34,778 nt of DNA from positions 1-34,778 of the forward strand of contig CANQME010000025.1 of NCBI GenBank assembly GCA_947624815.1, read 5' to 3'. Positions within the stretch are counted from its first letter, which is position 1; each line of letters begins with the position of its first letter. Under the pieces are notes generated by a model. That model saw nothing but the letters and a program-made list of their open reading frames with translations. It searched no databases and was not told the DNA's origin. Positions 15,713-23,892 of this stretch are shown here, piece after piece. This stretch comes from an uncultured Lachnospiraceae bacterium (GTDB lineage Bacteria > Bacillota > Clostridia > Lachnospirales > Lachnospiraceae). The translations under genes were made by a program, and so were the position numbers.

Positions 15713-17251
15713 ATGCGCAAAATATACCGCAGAACCTTAACCTTGCTGCTGACCGCCGCGATGTTGTCTGGTTATACATTGCAGGCGTCCGCATCCGGAC
15801 CGCTGGGAAATGCGGTATCGGAACCGGAACCACAGCCGGAAGTCTCCGCGGAAACCCATTCGTCCGGTCCGATGTCAGGGCCCATGTCCGGACCCATGTC
15901 CGGTCCGATGTCAGGAAGCAGCAGCTCCCAGGCTTCAGGGATCCCCAAGCCGGAGGCGACCTCCGGACCTCTTGGTCCGCTTAACACCTCCCCCGCGCCG
16001 GAAGAGACCGAACAGCCTGCCGCTGAACAGCCGGCTCCGCAGCCGGCGAACAACCTGGCCTCTCTGGCCGAGGACGTTCAGGAGATCATCGGCTCGACCT
16101 TGGTCAGTCTGACGATGCTTCAGCCGGATCTGACCTGGACTCCGGTCATCTATACGCCCTCCGGCGTTATGACGACCAATAACCAGGGCTTCATGACCAT
16201 GAGCCTTTACATCCATTCCCTGCCCGGCGACATCCAGTATCGGACCTATACTTCCTCGACCGGCTGGACCAACTGGTCGATCAACGGCGACCATACCGCA
16301 TGGAACCAAGGCGTTCTGGTAGAGGCCGTGCAGATCCGCCTGGAATCCATCCCGGCAGATTATTATGACATCTATTACGCCGCCACCTTAAGCGACGGCA
16401 CCGTCTGCGACTGGGCGCGCAACGGAGCGACCAGCGGAACCATGGCGTCCGGCAAGTATATCGCCGGCATGCAGATCGCCCTGTATCCGAAGGGCACCGG
16501 ACCTGCAGCCAACACGGCCAAAAGCGTCAGCGCTCCGGCCTACGAGGGCATCAGCTTTAACGGCGGCGCCCCCACTTATTCCAGCGGAACCGGCCAGCCC
16601 TTCACCGGATGGTTATGGTATGACAACACGACCCGCTACTATTTCGTGGACGGCAACGCCGTGACCGGCTGGCAGTCGATTGACGGCTACCGTTACTACT
16701 TTGAAGCGGACGGCAGGCTTGTGACCGATCTGGAGCCGTACTTAAACTCGGGCGGTCCGTTCTATCTCCGCATCAACAAGCAGATGAACTGCATCACCGT
16801 TTACATTCAGGATGAAGAAGGGAATTACACGATTCCCTATAAGGCGTTCCGCTGCTCGACCGGCGACGACACGCCCATCGGTACCTTCCGCACGCCGGAG
16901 AAGTACCGCTGGCAGCTGATGGTGACCGGAGAATACTGCCAGTTCTGTACGCGGCTGGGAAGCGGACTGCATATCCTGATGCACTCCGTCATTTACGAAA
17001 CGAACAATCCGTACACGCTGAAGAATACGACCTACAATTATCTGGGCTACAGCCGGTCCCACGGATGCATCCGTCTTCTGACGAGAGACGCCAGGTGGAT
17101 CTATGAGCACTGCCCGCTGGGCACCACGGTCAACGTATACGAGTCCAGTATCCCCGGACCGTTCGACCGCCCCGGCATTCCGGAATTCATCACGGATTCC
17201 CAGACATGGGATCCCACCGATGTGGAAGTCCCGGAGAACGGACTTCAGTAA
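15713..17251 (+). CDS. Secreted L,D-transpeptidase with cell-wall-binding repeats
   Basis: A 512-residue exported cell-wall enzyme. A signal peptide (MRKIYRRTLTLLLTAAMLSG) ends near ASA at residues 26-28. It is followed by a Pro/Ser/Glu-rich spacer holding four SGPM repeats (51-66). Residues about 160-260 resemble two ChW-type repeats. Residues about 296-340 are choline-binding-like (FTGWLWYDNTTRYYFVDG, TGWQSIDGYRYYFEADG). The YkuD domain fills about 350-478 with catalytic SHGCIRLL (C452). Such enzymes form 3-3 peptidoglycan cross-links or attach molecules to peptide stems. The ATG at 15713 is chosen because AGGAGG lies 8 bases upstream; the TTG at 15707 is too close. It is divergent from the polysaccharide operon, suggesting a linked envelope role. 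No strong plus-strand promoter was recognised. Confidence 0.93.
   Translation: MRKIYRRTLTLLLTAAMLSGYTLQASASGPLGNAVSEPEPQPEVSAETHSSGPMSGPMSGPMSGPMSGSSSSQASGIPKPEATSGPLGPLNTSPAPEETEQPAAEQPAPQPANNLASLAEDVQEIIGSTLVSLTMLQPDLTWTPVIYTPSGVMTTNNQGFMTMSLYIHSLPGDIQYRTYTSSTGWTNWSINGDHTAWNQGVLVEAVQIRLESIPADYYDIYYAATLSDGTVCDWARNGATSGTMASGKYIAGMQIALYPKGTGPAANTAKSVSAPAYEGISFNGGAPTYSSGTGQPFTGWLWYDNTTRYYFVDGNAVTGWQSIDGYRYYFEADGRLVTDLEPYLNSGGPFYLRINKQMNCITVYIQDEEGNYTIPYKAFRCSTGDDTPIGTFRTPEKYRWQLMVTGEYCQFCTRLGSGLHILMHSVIYETNNPYTLKNTTYNYLGYSRSHGCIRLLTRDARWIYEHCPLGTTVNVYESSIPGPFDRPGIPEFITDSQTWDPTDVEVPENGLQ
15863..15910 (+). repeat. Four 12-bp tandem repeats encoding SGPM
   Basis: Four in-frame copies of a 12-bp unit encode Ser-Gly-Pro-Met. 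Synonymous differences between units show that the peptide is conserved rather than the DNA being freshly duplicated. It lies in the spacer between signal peptide and wall-binding region and could vary in copy number. Confidence 0.85.
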
Positions 17252-17274
17252 CGATCTTCATGATACGTCACGAC

Positions 17275-17322
17275 AAGAGGCTGTCGAAGCAGTCCCGGGA
17301 GACCGGCTTTCGACAGCCTCTT
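17275..17322. terminator. Terminator between L,D-transpeptidase and licD-type gene
   Basis: A perfect 14-bp stem, AAGAGGCTGTCGAA (17275-17288) and TTCGACAGCCTCTT (17309-17322), with a 20-nt loop. On the plus strand the stem ends in TTTT, giving a good intrinsic terminator for the transpeptidase gene. It directly abuts the TAA of the converging licD-type gene and may serve both directions, although the minus-strand T-run is poor. Confidence 0.85.
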
Positions 17323-18201
17323 TTATGTCGTTCTGAAATACTCCTCATAGGGCGTATCCGGATCCACAACGAGCCCGCCGTGGATCGTGGGCGCTTTCGC
17401 CGGAGTCATATACTCGCCGTATTCCGCGCGAAGCCTGCCGTCGTACCCCGCCGGAACCGGGATCTGCCGGTTTTCAAAGGGCATGCGCACCGCCTCCGCA
17501 AACCACTCGCGTCTCCACTCCGGATGGTCCGTGTGCCGCAGAAACACGATATCGCAGACATATTCCGTATTCTTCCCGGCATAGCGCGTACAGATCCTCT
17601 CATAGAACCGATACGCCGTCTTCATCGGGATATGCAGAAGTTTTCCCAGTTTATGGAGCAGATATCCCGCCGCCGTCCTGGTTTCATAATAATCGAACCG
17701 GTACCAGGTATAAAGGGTCATCCAGACGATATCGAGCTCCTTCATCCACAGCTTCCGCCGGAAGGTTCCGTCCGGCATCGCGTCCAGCGGGAACAGATCC
17801 ACGAAGATCCCGCAGTTGTACCCGGCCTTTCGGTCCTCCTCGCTGCAGCCGGTCGTCCGGCTGTCGCGGAGCTGGGCGTGGGCCCGCAGGTAGTTCTCCT
17901 CCGTATACGCCGTCTGCAGCTTCAGATGGGGCGGAAGCTTCGCGGGCGCAGCCTGCACGAAGCGCTCATAGTCTTCGCGCAGCATGACCAGATCGATGTC
18001 GTCGTCCCAGGGAATATATCCGCCGTCCCGAACGGCGCCGATCAGCGTCCCGCTGTCGGCAAAATACCGGATCCCGTATTTGGCGCAGATCCGGTCGATC
18101 TCATCCAACATGGCCAGCTGAACCGCCCAGACGCGCTTGGTCCGGGCGGTAACACGATATTCGTTTCGGATCTCTTCCCTGTAAAAATCGCGGTTCTCCA
18201 T
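17323..18201 (-). CDS. LicD-family phospho-substituent transferase
   Basis: A 292-residue LicD/fukutin-type protein. The signature DSGTLIGAVRDGGYIPWDDD, continuing IDL, holds the nucleotidyltransferase-fold acidic residues, and NCGIFVDLFPLDAMPDG follows. Family members transfer phosphocholine, or other phospho-alcohols, from a CDP-activated donor to a glycan. The start has GGGAGGAATAG before it and abuts the stop of the upstream flippase gene, so the two are one operon. The LicC-CobD-like fusion gene, 2.8 kb away on the other strand, could supply the donor. The family is secure; the donor is inferred. Confidence 0.92.
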   Translation of the reverse strand: MENRDFYREEIRNEYRVTARTKRVWAVQLAMLDEIDRICAKYGIRYFADSGTLIGAVRDGGYIPWDDDIDLVMLREDYERFVQAAPAKLPPHLKLQTAYTEENYLRAHAQLRDSRTTGCSEEDRKAGYNCGIFVDLFPLDAMPDGTFRRKLWMKELDIVWMTLYTWYRFDYYETRTAAGYLLHKLGKLLHIPMKTAYRFYERICTRYAGKNTEYVCDIVFLRHTDHPEWRREWFAEAVRMPFENRQIPVPAGYDGRLRAEYGEYMTPAKAPTIHGGLVVDPDTPYEEYFRTT

Positions 18202-19683
18202 CTATTCCTCCCTGTGTGCCCTGCGCAGCAGACGCACCGTCTGTTTCATCAGAAATTCATCCCGGAGAAGATACAGTCCCAGGAAATACACTGCCGCCCC
18301 GGCGCACACCTGCAGGACCGTCGCAGCCGGTCCGACGGCCGTACGGCACCCGATAACCAGCACCGCAGCCAGCATCACAGCGGCGGCAAGAAGCCGTTTC
18401 CAGCTCAGTCTTACGAGCATCCCCGGCCGGATATCACGCCGGCAGAGATACAGATACATGCCGGTAATGAACAGCTCCGCCAGGAGCGATGCGGCCGCCG
18501 CGCCGGCGGAAGCCAGACGGGGGATCAGCAGCAGATTCAGTATCATATTCAGCACGGCGCCTGCCACGATCACTTTGGCGCTTTTCGCCCGCAGACCGCC
18601 CGGCGTCAGCAGCTGGCTCCCCATGCAGTCGCTTAAGCCGACGATCACGACCAGCGGGCAGAGCACATACAAAAGCCCGGCCACCGGCCCGTAACCGTCT
18701 CCCAGAAACCAGGGCACGAACCCCTTCGCGATACCGGCGAGCCCGATGGCGATGGGTACCGCCAGCATCAGCACGAAATCCAGGGAATCCCGGATCCGTT
18801 CACGGATCTCTTCCGTCCTCCCCGCGGCAAACAGGTAGGACATTCTCGCCGACATGACGGAATTGAACGAAATGATCAGGATCTTCCCCATATTGACAAA
18901 GCCGGTCGCGTATTCATAATAGCCGTTCTGGGTCTTGTCCCCGCCCGAAAACCAGCCGATCATGGTCTTGTCCAGGATCGTGTAAACCGAGGTGGCGATC
19001 GTGGGCACGAAGTAGACCATGGTTTCCTTCAGATGCCGTCTGATCCGCAGACTGCGCAGGTCCACCGGATCGATAAAACGCTTTACGCCCGCCCACATGG
19101 ACAGATTCCCCAGAAGGCCGGTCGCCGCCAGAAGCGCCACATACAGCAGAAGATCCTGCCGGCTCTTTACGAACAGGAACATGCAGAGAATGCCCGCCAG
19201 CTTCACGGCGATATTGCGTGCGGCGATCAGACCGTACCTTTCCAGACCGCCAAACAGCCACGAGATGTCTGTCGGAACCGCCAGAAGCGTCATGGTCAGA
19301 ACCGCGTAATACGGCGCGTACCGGTCGGAGAAACCGATCAGCGCCGCCCAGACGGCAAGGCATACCGCCGTCGTCATAAGGCACAGGCACTCGATCTCCC
19401 AGAATGTCCGGCTGAGCGCCGCACGGTCGTCGCGGTTCCTCGCCGCTTCCCTCTGGCCGTATGTGGCCGTTCCCAGCGCGGCGGCTATCGCAAAATACTG
19501 GGCCACCGAAGCCGTGTAGCTCTGCACGCCAGTTCCTTCCGGCCCCAGTACCCTGGAAATATAGGGGGTCGTGATAAACGGGGTCAGCAGCGTCATGACC
19601 TGATAGATTAAGTTGTAGATATAATTTTTCCGGATACTGGGCGAAGCGGATGCGCCGCCCTGCCGGATGCCGTCTGCTTCCAT
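18202..19683 (-). CDS. Oligosaccharide flippase (Wzx/RfbX type)
   Basis: A 493-residue membrane protein with about fourteen hydrophobic segments. Its N-terminus (NYIYNLIYQVMTLLTPFITT, then PYISRVLGPEGTGVQSYT) is the hallmark of Wzx/RfbX O-unit flippases. It would move undecaprenyl-diphosphate-linked repeat units across the membrane. The ATG at 19683 has GGGAGCAGACGC before it; a TTG at 19719 is possible but less likely. It is the second flippase in the window, in a separate operon with the licD-type gene and its own strong promoter. The 5' leader is about 140 bases. A Wzy polymerase was not found. Confidence 0.92.
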   Translation of the reverse strand: MEADGIRQGGASASPSIRKNYIYNLIYQVMTLLTPFITTPYISRVLGPEGTGVQSYTASVAQYFAIAAALGTATYGQREAARNRDDRAALSRTFWEIECLCLMTTAVCLAVWAALIGFSDRYAPYYAVLTMTLLAVPTDISWLFGGLERYGLIAARNIAVKLAGILCMFLFVKSRQDLLLYVALLAATGLLGNLSMWAGVKRFIDPVDLRSLRIRRHLKETMVYFVPTIATSVYTILDKTMIGWFSGGDKTQNGYYEYATGFVNMGKILIISFNSVMSARMSYLFAAGRTEEIRERIRDSLDFVLMLAVPIAIGLAGIAKGFVPWFLGDGYGPVAGLLYVLCPLVVIVGLSDCMGSQLLTPGGLRAKSAKVIVAGAVLNMILNLLLIPRLASAGAAAASLLAELFITGMYLYLCRRDIRPGMLVRLSWKRLLAAAVMLAAVLVIGCRTAVGPAATVLQVCAGAAVYFLGLYLLRDEFLMKQTVRLLRRAHREE

Positions 19684-19829
19684 GCGTCTGCTCCCGATCC
19701 CGATTGAGCGCGGACCCAAACCGGCGTCCGCAGTTGTTTTTTTACAAAGTATATCATCTCGACTGCCGTCTCGATGGAGACACTCGTCACATGCCGGTTC
19801 ATGCAGGCATGACCGTCACTTTCCTCGTT

Positions 19830-19858
19830 AGTATACCATGTTTTCCCCCCGTTTTCAA
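19830..19858 (-). promoter_or_regulatory. Promoter of the flippase-licD operon
   Basis: On the minus strand TTGAAA (19853-19858) and TATACT (19830-19835) are 17 bases apart, each matching the sigma-A consensus at five of six positions. The start codon is about 147 bases downstream of the -10 box, so the message has a long leader. Confidence 0.75.
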
Positions 19859-19872
19859 CGTGCGGGCGGCTA

Positions 19873-19901
19873 TTGACTTTTCTGCTGCATTATCCTAAAA
19901 T
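19873..19901 (+). promoter_or_regulatory. Promoter of the GlfT-like / LicC-CobD-like operon
   Basis: TTGACT (19873-19878) and TAAAAT (19896-19901) are separated by exactly 17 bases and each matches consensus at five of six positions. It is back to back with the divergent promoter of the flippase-licD operon, with only 14 bases between the two -35 boxes, which would let one regulator control both. Confidence 0.75.
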
Positions 19902-19965
19902 GAGGACAGCAGACGGCCGCGGCCTACGCGGCCCGAACGAAACCATATACGGACGGGGGACGGCT

Positions 19966-20937
19966 ATGAACGCTGGCGTGATCATCGTCACCTACAATCG
20001 GATACAGCTGCTTAAGGAATGCCTGGAATGCGTGATGCGGCAGACGCAGCCCTTTCGCCGGATCTGCGTCGTAGACAGCGCCAGCACAGACGGAACCGGG
20101 GATTTCCTGGATGAACTGGCGGCCGGGGACTTTTCTCTCATGGATGACCCGGACGAAGCCTCCGCTTCCGGGCCGGATCTCACGGTCTGCCATTTGGACC
20201 GAAATTACGGCGGCGCAGGCGGTTTCTCCGCCGGGCTGAAGCTAATGCGCGACAGCGGCTGCGACTGGCTTCTTCTGATCGACGACGACGCCATGCTGCG
20301 GCCGGATTATCTGAAGCGGCTGGCGGACGCCGTGAAGGATACGGACTATCTGGCCTGTTCCGGGACGGTGCAGACCCTGGGCGTTACCGATACCCTGCAC
20401 CGGCGGAGACTGGCGAACGCCTGTCTCATGACCTATAAGCCCGTAGCTCCGCGTGAATATGAAGCGGATACCTTTTCCTACGATATCGGCACCTTCTGCG
20501 GTCTGATGCTGCAGACGGATCTGGTACGAAGGATCGGGTTCCCCAAAAGCGAATATTTCATCTGGTTCGACGATACGGAATACTGCCTGCGGTTTCGGAA
20601 GCTGACCCGCATCCTGAACGTGAACGGGGCAGTTCTGGACCATAAAACCGCGCCGGCCTCCGACGCCCCCGCCGTCAGCTGGAAGAACTATTACGGCTTC
20701 CGCAACTCCATCGATATCGGGCGGACCTATTCGACCCATCCGGCGGTATACATGGCTTATATATGGCTGAACCATCTGGCGCATATTCTGATCGACAGCG
20801 CCGGGATCCTGATGGGAAACCGGCGGGAGGAAAGACGGTACCGGCGGCAGATCTACATCGACGTGCTCCGCGGCCGCCGAAGACCTCCCCGCGGCAGGGA
20901 TCCGCGGTATCTGCCGGGAAGCGGCTTTGGCGCATGA
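19966..20937 (+). CDS. GT2, galactofuranosyltransferase-like
   Basis: A 323-residue GT2 enzyme. The order of motifs fits the GlfT/rhamnosyl-galactofuranosyltransferase group: VIIVTYNRIQLLKECL, VVDSASTDGT, RNYGGAGGFSAGLKL, LLLIDDDAMLRPDYL, WFDDTEYCLRFRK and WKNYYGFRNSI. The ATG at 19966 has GGGGGACGGCT before it; the frame is open further upstream but that stretch covers the promoter. The C-terminus is rich in arginine. UDP-galactopyranose mutase, encoded 4 kb away, could make the UDP-galactofuranose donor. Donor choice is inferred. Confidence 0.85.
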   Translation: MNAGVIIVTYNRIQLLKECLECVMRQTQPFRRICVVDSASTDGTGDFLDELAAGDFSLMDDPDEASASGPDLTVCHLDRNYGGAGGFSAGLKLMRDSGCDWLLLIDDDAMLRPDYLKRLADAVKDTDYLACSGTVQTLGVTDTLHRRRLANACLMTYKPVAPREYEADTFSYDIGTFCGLMLQTDLVRRIGFPKSEYFIWFDDTEYCLRFRKLTRILNVNGAVLDHKTAPASDAPAVSWKNYYGFRNSIDIGRTYSTHPAVYMAYIWLNHLAHILIDSAGILMGNRREERRYRRQIYIDVLRGRRRPPRGRDPRYLPGSGFGA

Positions 20938-21024
20938 ACTCCGTACGGCAGGCAGCCGGGCGCGGTGCAGAAACGGCGCCGGTTCCGTTCGATACGCAAT
21001 GACCAAACGATAAGGAGAACCGAT

Positions 21025-22848
21025 ATGCAGGCAATCATTCTGGCTGCGGGCATGGGGAAACGCCTGAAGCAGCTGACGCAGAACAATACAAAATGTATGG
21101 TAAAGGTAAACGGAGTCCCTCTGATCAACCGGACCCTGAAACAGCTGGAGGCCCTCTGCCTTACCAGGATCGTTATCGTCACCGGCTACGAAGGGCAGCG
21201 GCTGAGAGATCACATCGACAGTCTCGGCGTCCGGACGCCTGTCGTCTATGTGGGCAATCCGATCTACGATAAGACCAACAACATCTATTCCCTCTATCTG
21301 GCCAGAGACTATCTCCTTCAGGAGGATACGCTTCTTCTGGAATCGGACATCATTTTCGAGGATTCGGTGCTGCGCTGCCTGGCGGAGGATCCCAGGGACA
21401 GCCTGGCCCTGGTAGCCAGATACGAGTCCTGGATGGACGGAACCTGCGTGCGCCTGTCGGAGCAGGACGACATCGAGGCGGTCATTCCCGGAAGCAAGTT
21501 CCGGTTCTCCGAAGCCGACTCCTACTTTAAGACCGTCAATCTCTACAAGTTCGGCCGGGACTTTTCCCGCCATTACTATGTGCCCTTCCTGGAAGCCTAT
21601 ATCCAGGCCCTGGGGAACAACGAATACTACGAGCAGGTCCTGAAGGTGCTGGTGGCTCTTGACAATCCCGGCATCAAAGGCAAACGCCTCGACGAGAACC
21701 AGCGCTGGTACGAGATCGACGATATTCAGGATCTGGACATCGCCGAATCCATGTTTGCTCCCGAAGGAGACCGCGTCCGCCTGCTGTCCCGCCGCTACGG
21801 CGGCTATTGGCGTTATCCGCAGCTGGTGGATTTCTGCTATCTCGTCAACAGCTATTATCCCCCGCGAAAGCTTCTGGACGAAATGAAAGCCAATTTCGAC
21901 GCGCTGGCCTGCCAGTATCCCTCCGGCATGTACGTCAATTCCCTGCTTGCCGCCCGGAATTTCTCCCTGCGTCCCGACCAGATCCTGGTGGGCAACGGAG
22001 CCGCGGAGCTGATCCGCTCGGTTCTGGGAACCCTAAGCGGGAAGCTGGGCGTGATACGGCCGACCTTCGAGGAATACTGCAGCCGCTATCCGGCCGAAGA
22101 TCTCGTGGTCTATTATCCCGGCGGCGACTGCTTCGCCTACGGCGCGGAGGATCTGATCCATTATTTTGAGGATAAGAAAATCCGCAATCTGGTCCTGGTC
22201 AACCCGGACAATCCCTCCGGCAATTATCTGTGCCGCAGGGATATGGAACGTCTGATCCGCTGGACCGGCGAGCGCGGCATTACGCTGATCGCGGACGAGT
22301 CCTTTGTTGATTTTGCGGACGAGGAGAACGCCTCGCTGATGGACGAAGCGCTCCTGGACCAGAATCCCCATCTGGTCGTGATCAAAAGCATCTCCAAATC
22401 CTACGGGATTCCCGGTCTGCGCCTGGGCGTGGCCGCCAGCGGCAATTCCGGCCTGATCGGACGTCTGAAGAAGGATGTGGCGATCTGGAATATTAATTCT
22501 TTCGGGGAATTCTATCTGCAGATAGAAGAGAAATACAAAAAAGACTATCTCCGGTCCCTGACCCTGGTCCGGGCGGAACGGGCCCGTTTTGCGCAGCAGC
22601 TTGCGGAAATTCCCGGCCTGCGCGTCATTCCTTCCCAGGCAAACTACCTGATGGTAGAGCTTACGGCGCCGGCCGGCGCTTCGAAGCTGGCCGAACGGCT
22701 GCTGAACGGGTATCACATTTTAATCAAGGATCTGTCCGCCAAGGCCGGCGTCGGCGAGCGGTTTATCCGTCTCGCCGTGCGGAACCGGGAAGACGACGAC
22801 AGACTGATCGCCGCGCTTCGGGAGACCCTGACGGGCGATCTGTTGTAA
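21025..22848 (+). CDS. LicC-like nucleotidyltransferase fused to CobD-like PLP enzyme
   Basis: A 607-residue two-domain cytoplasmic enzyme. Residues 1 to about 245 are a phosphocholine-cytidylyltransferase (LicC-like) domain: QAIILAAGMGKRLKQLTQ, NNIYSLYLA (85-93), ESDIIF, and WYEIDDIQDLDIAES near the end. Residues about 255-607 are a fold-type I PLP enzyme with GNGAAELIRS (323-332), NPDNPSGN (393-400), ADESFVDF (423-430), and SISKSYGIPGLRLG (455-468) with the PLP lysine K458. The C-terminal half resembles CobD (threonine-phosphate decarboxylase) and HisC. TAAGGAGAACCGAT precedes the ATG at 21025. A CobD-like domain could decarboxylate a phospho-amino acid to a phospho-amino alcohol, which the first domain would activate with CTP for LicD. 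An aminotransferase role, as in the PntC-type aminoethylphosphonate enzymes, is the alternative. Confidence 0.88.
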   Translation: MQAIILAAGMGKRLKQLTQNNTKCMVKVNGVPLINRTLKQLEALCLTRIVIVTGYEGQRLRDHIDSLGVRTPVVYVGNPIYDKTNNIYSLYLARDYLLQEDTLLLESDIIFEDSVLRCLAEDPRDSLALVARYESWMDGTCVRLSEQDDIEAVIPGSKFRFSEADSYFKTVNLYKFGRDFSRHYYVPFLEAYIQALGNNEYYEQVLKVLVALDNPGIKGKRLDENQRWYEIDDIQDLDIAESMFAPEGDRVRLLSRRYGGYWRYPQLVDFCYLVNSYYPPRKLLDEMKANFDALACQYPSGMYVNSLLAARNFSLRPDQILVGNGAAELIRSVLGTLSGKLGVIRPTFEEYCSRYPAEDLVVYYPGGDCFAYGAEDLIHYFEDKKIRNLVLVNPDNPSGNYLCRRDMERLIRWTGERGITLIADESFVDFADEENASLMDEALLDQNPHLVVIKSISKSYGIPGLRLGVAASGNSGLIGRLKKDVAIWNINSFGEFYLQIEEKYKKDYLRSLTLVRAERARFAQQLAEIPGLRVIPSQANYLMVELTAPAGASKLAERLLNGYHILIKDLSAKAGVGERFIRLAVRNREDDDRLIAALRETLTGDLL

Positions 22849-22861
22849 ATCGAAGCCCCGT

Positions 22862-23842
22862 TTATCTCTTCCTGCGGGCGTCGGTCACCCGCATTCCCAG
22901 CAGGCGGCTGATCAGACGGCGGGCAGGCGGACACACGACAGTCAGATAATCCATCAGATGATATGCGAACAGATAGAGCTCACGGCCTTTCTCCTTCGGC
23001 GTTCCGGCCCAGGGGGTAAGGGCCAGATAATTTTCATACGCCTTCCGGTAATGGTTCCGGTTTCCCGCATACCAGGGACGTTCGTCGCCGGCATAATGGA
23101 TGACGACCGGATGGCGCTTCGCTTCGCGCAGCTCCTCCTCCCTGACCGCATCTCCGTAAAGCGGCTCCTGCCTGACCAGCTCCCTGTAGCTGAAATACCG
23201 GTAATTCGTGAAGAAATTATACCGCGGCGGCAGGGGCAGGATCCGCCCCTTCAGGGCGCCGTTGATCGTATCCTGATCGCAGGCGAACAGGCCGCCGCCC
23301 TTTTTCTCGTAGAAATCCAGCAGAAGCCGCTCCGCGCCGGTCTGGCGCCAGCGCTTCAGATCGATCAGTAGCACCCCCGAATTGACGTAAATATCCCGGT
23401 CCGACAAACCGCATTCTCTCCTGACTTCCTTATAGATCGTCGGCTCCATGACCGCGCCCAGCACATTTCCGCGAAGCTCCGTACGCCAGAGCTCCTGAAC
23501 CGACTGCACCACCACGGTATCGCAGTCCAGATACAGGACCCGTTCCACATCCATGGGCAGAAGACTTCCCACGAACAGACGGCCCATGGCGCTGACGTCG
23601 AAGCCTCGGGTATCGATCTCACAGGAAAACCGCGCCTTCACATCATTAAGCTCCACGAAGCAGAGCTCCCGCCCGTACTGCGCCGCGATGGATTCCAGCC
23701 GTTCACGGTTCTCGCCGCCGATCCCCATGGAGATCACATAGACCGTAAGCTGCCTCACGCGCCGGTTCCGGTCGAAGAGGGAAAGCATGGACACGGCCAG
23801 ATGTCTGGCGTAGTTATCGTTGGACGCATAAACGACGTTCAT
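22862..23842 (-). CDS. Glycosyltransferase family 8
   Basis: A 326-residue retaining glycosyltransferase of the GT8 (LgtC/GspA) type. The family pattern is clear: MNVVYASNDNYARHLAVSML at the N-terminus, RVLYLDCDTVVVQS with the DxD metal site, IYVNSGVLLIDLKRWR, FACDQDTINGALKG and HYAGDERPWYAG. Members usually transfer glucose or galactose from UDP-sugars. AGGAGGTCGTTCC precedes the start. It lies 50 bases downstream of glf on the same strand and is the last gene of that group, converging on the LicC-CobD-like gene with a 13-base gap and no obvious terminator. Confidence 0.92.
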   Translation of the reverse strand: MNVVYASNDNYARHLAVSMLSLFDRNRRVRQLTVYVISMGIGGENRERLESIAAQYGRELCFVELNDVKARFSCEIDTRGFDVSAMGRLFVGSLLPMDVERVLYLDCDTVVVQSVQELWRTELRGNVLGAVMEPTIYKEVRRECGLSDRDIYVNSGVLLIDLKRWRQTGAERLLLDFYEKKGGGLFACDQDTINGALKGRILPLPPRYNFFTNYRYFSYRELVRQEPLYGDAVREEELREAKRHPVVIHYAGDERPWYAGNRNHYRKAYENYLALTPWAGTPKEKGRELYLFAYHLMDYLTVVCPPARRLISRLLGMRVTDARRKR

Positions 23843-23892
23843 GGAACGACCTCCTGCTGCTTCAATTCACCAAAACCGCCCCGATGCGGCTC

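Noticed and set aside
15863-15910. CRISPR-like repeat array
   Set aside because: The repeats are 12-bp in-frame tandem units without spacers and encode a peptide repeat.
17206-18636. 476-codon open frame on the plus strand
   Set aside because: It crosses the transpeptidase terminator and runs antisense to the licD-type and flippase genes, with no recognisable domain.
19684-19829. Riboswitch or other structured leader before the second flippase gene
   Set aside because: The leader is long and has short inverted repeats, but no known riboswitch core or terminator/antiterminator pair could be recognised.
20242-21573. 443-codon open frame on the minus strand
   Set aside because: Antisense to the GT2 and LicC-CobD-like genes, both of which have clear motifs and ribosome binding sites.
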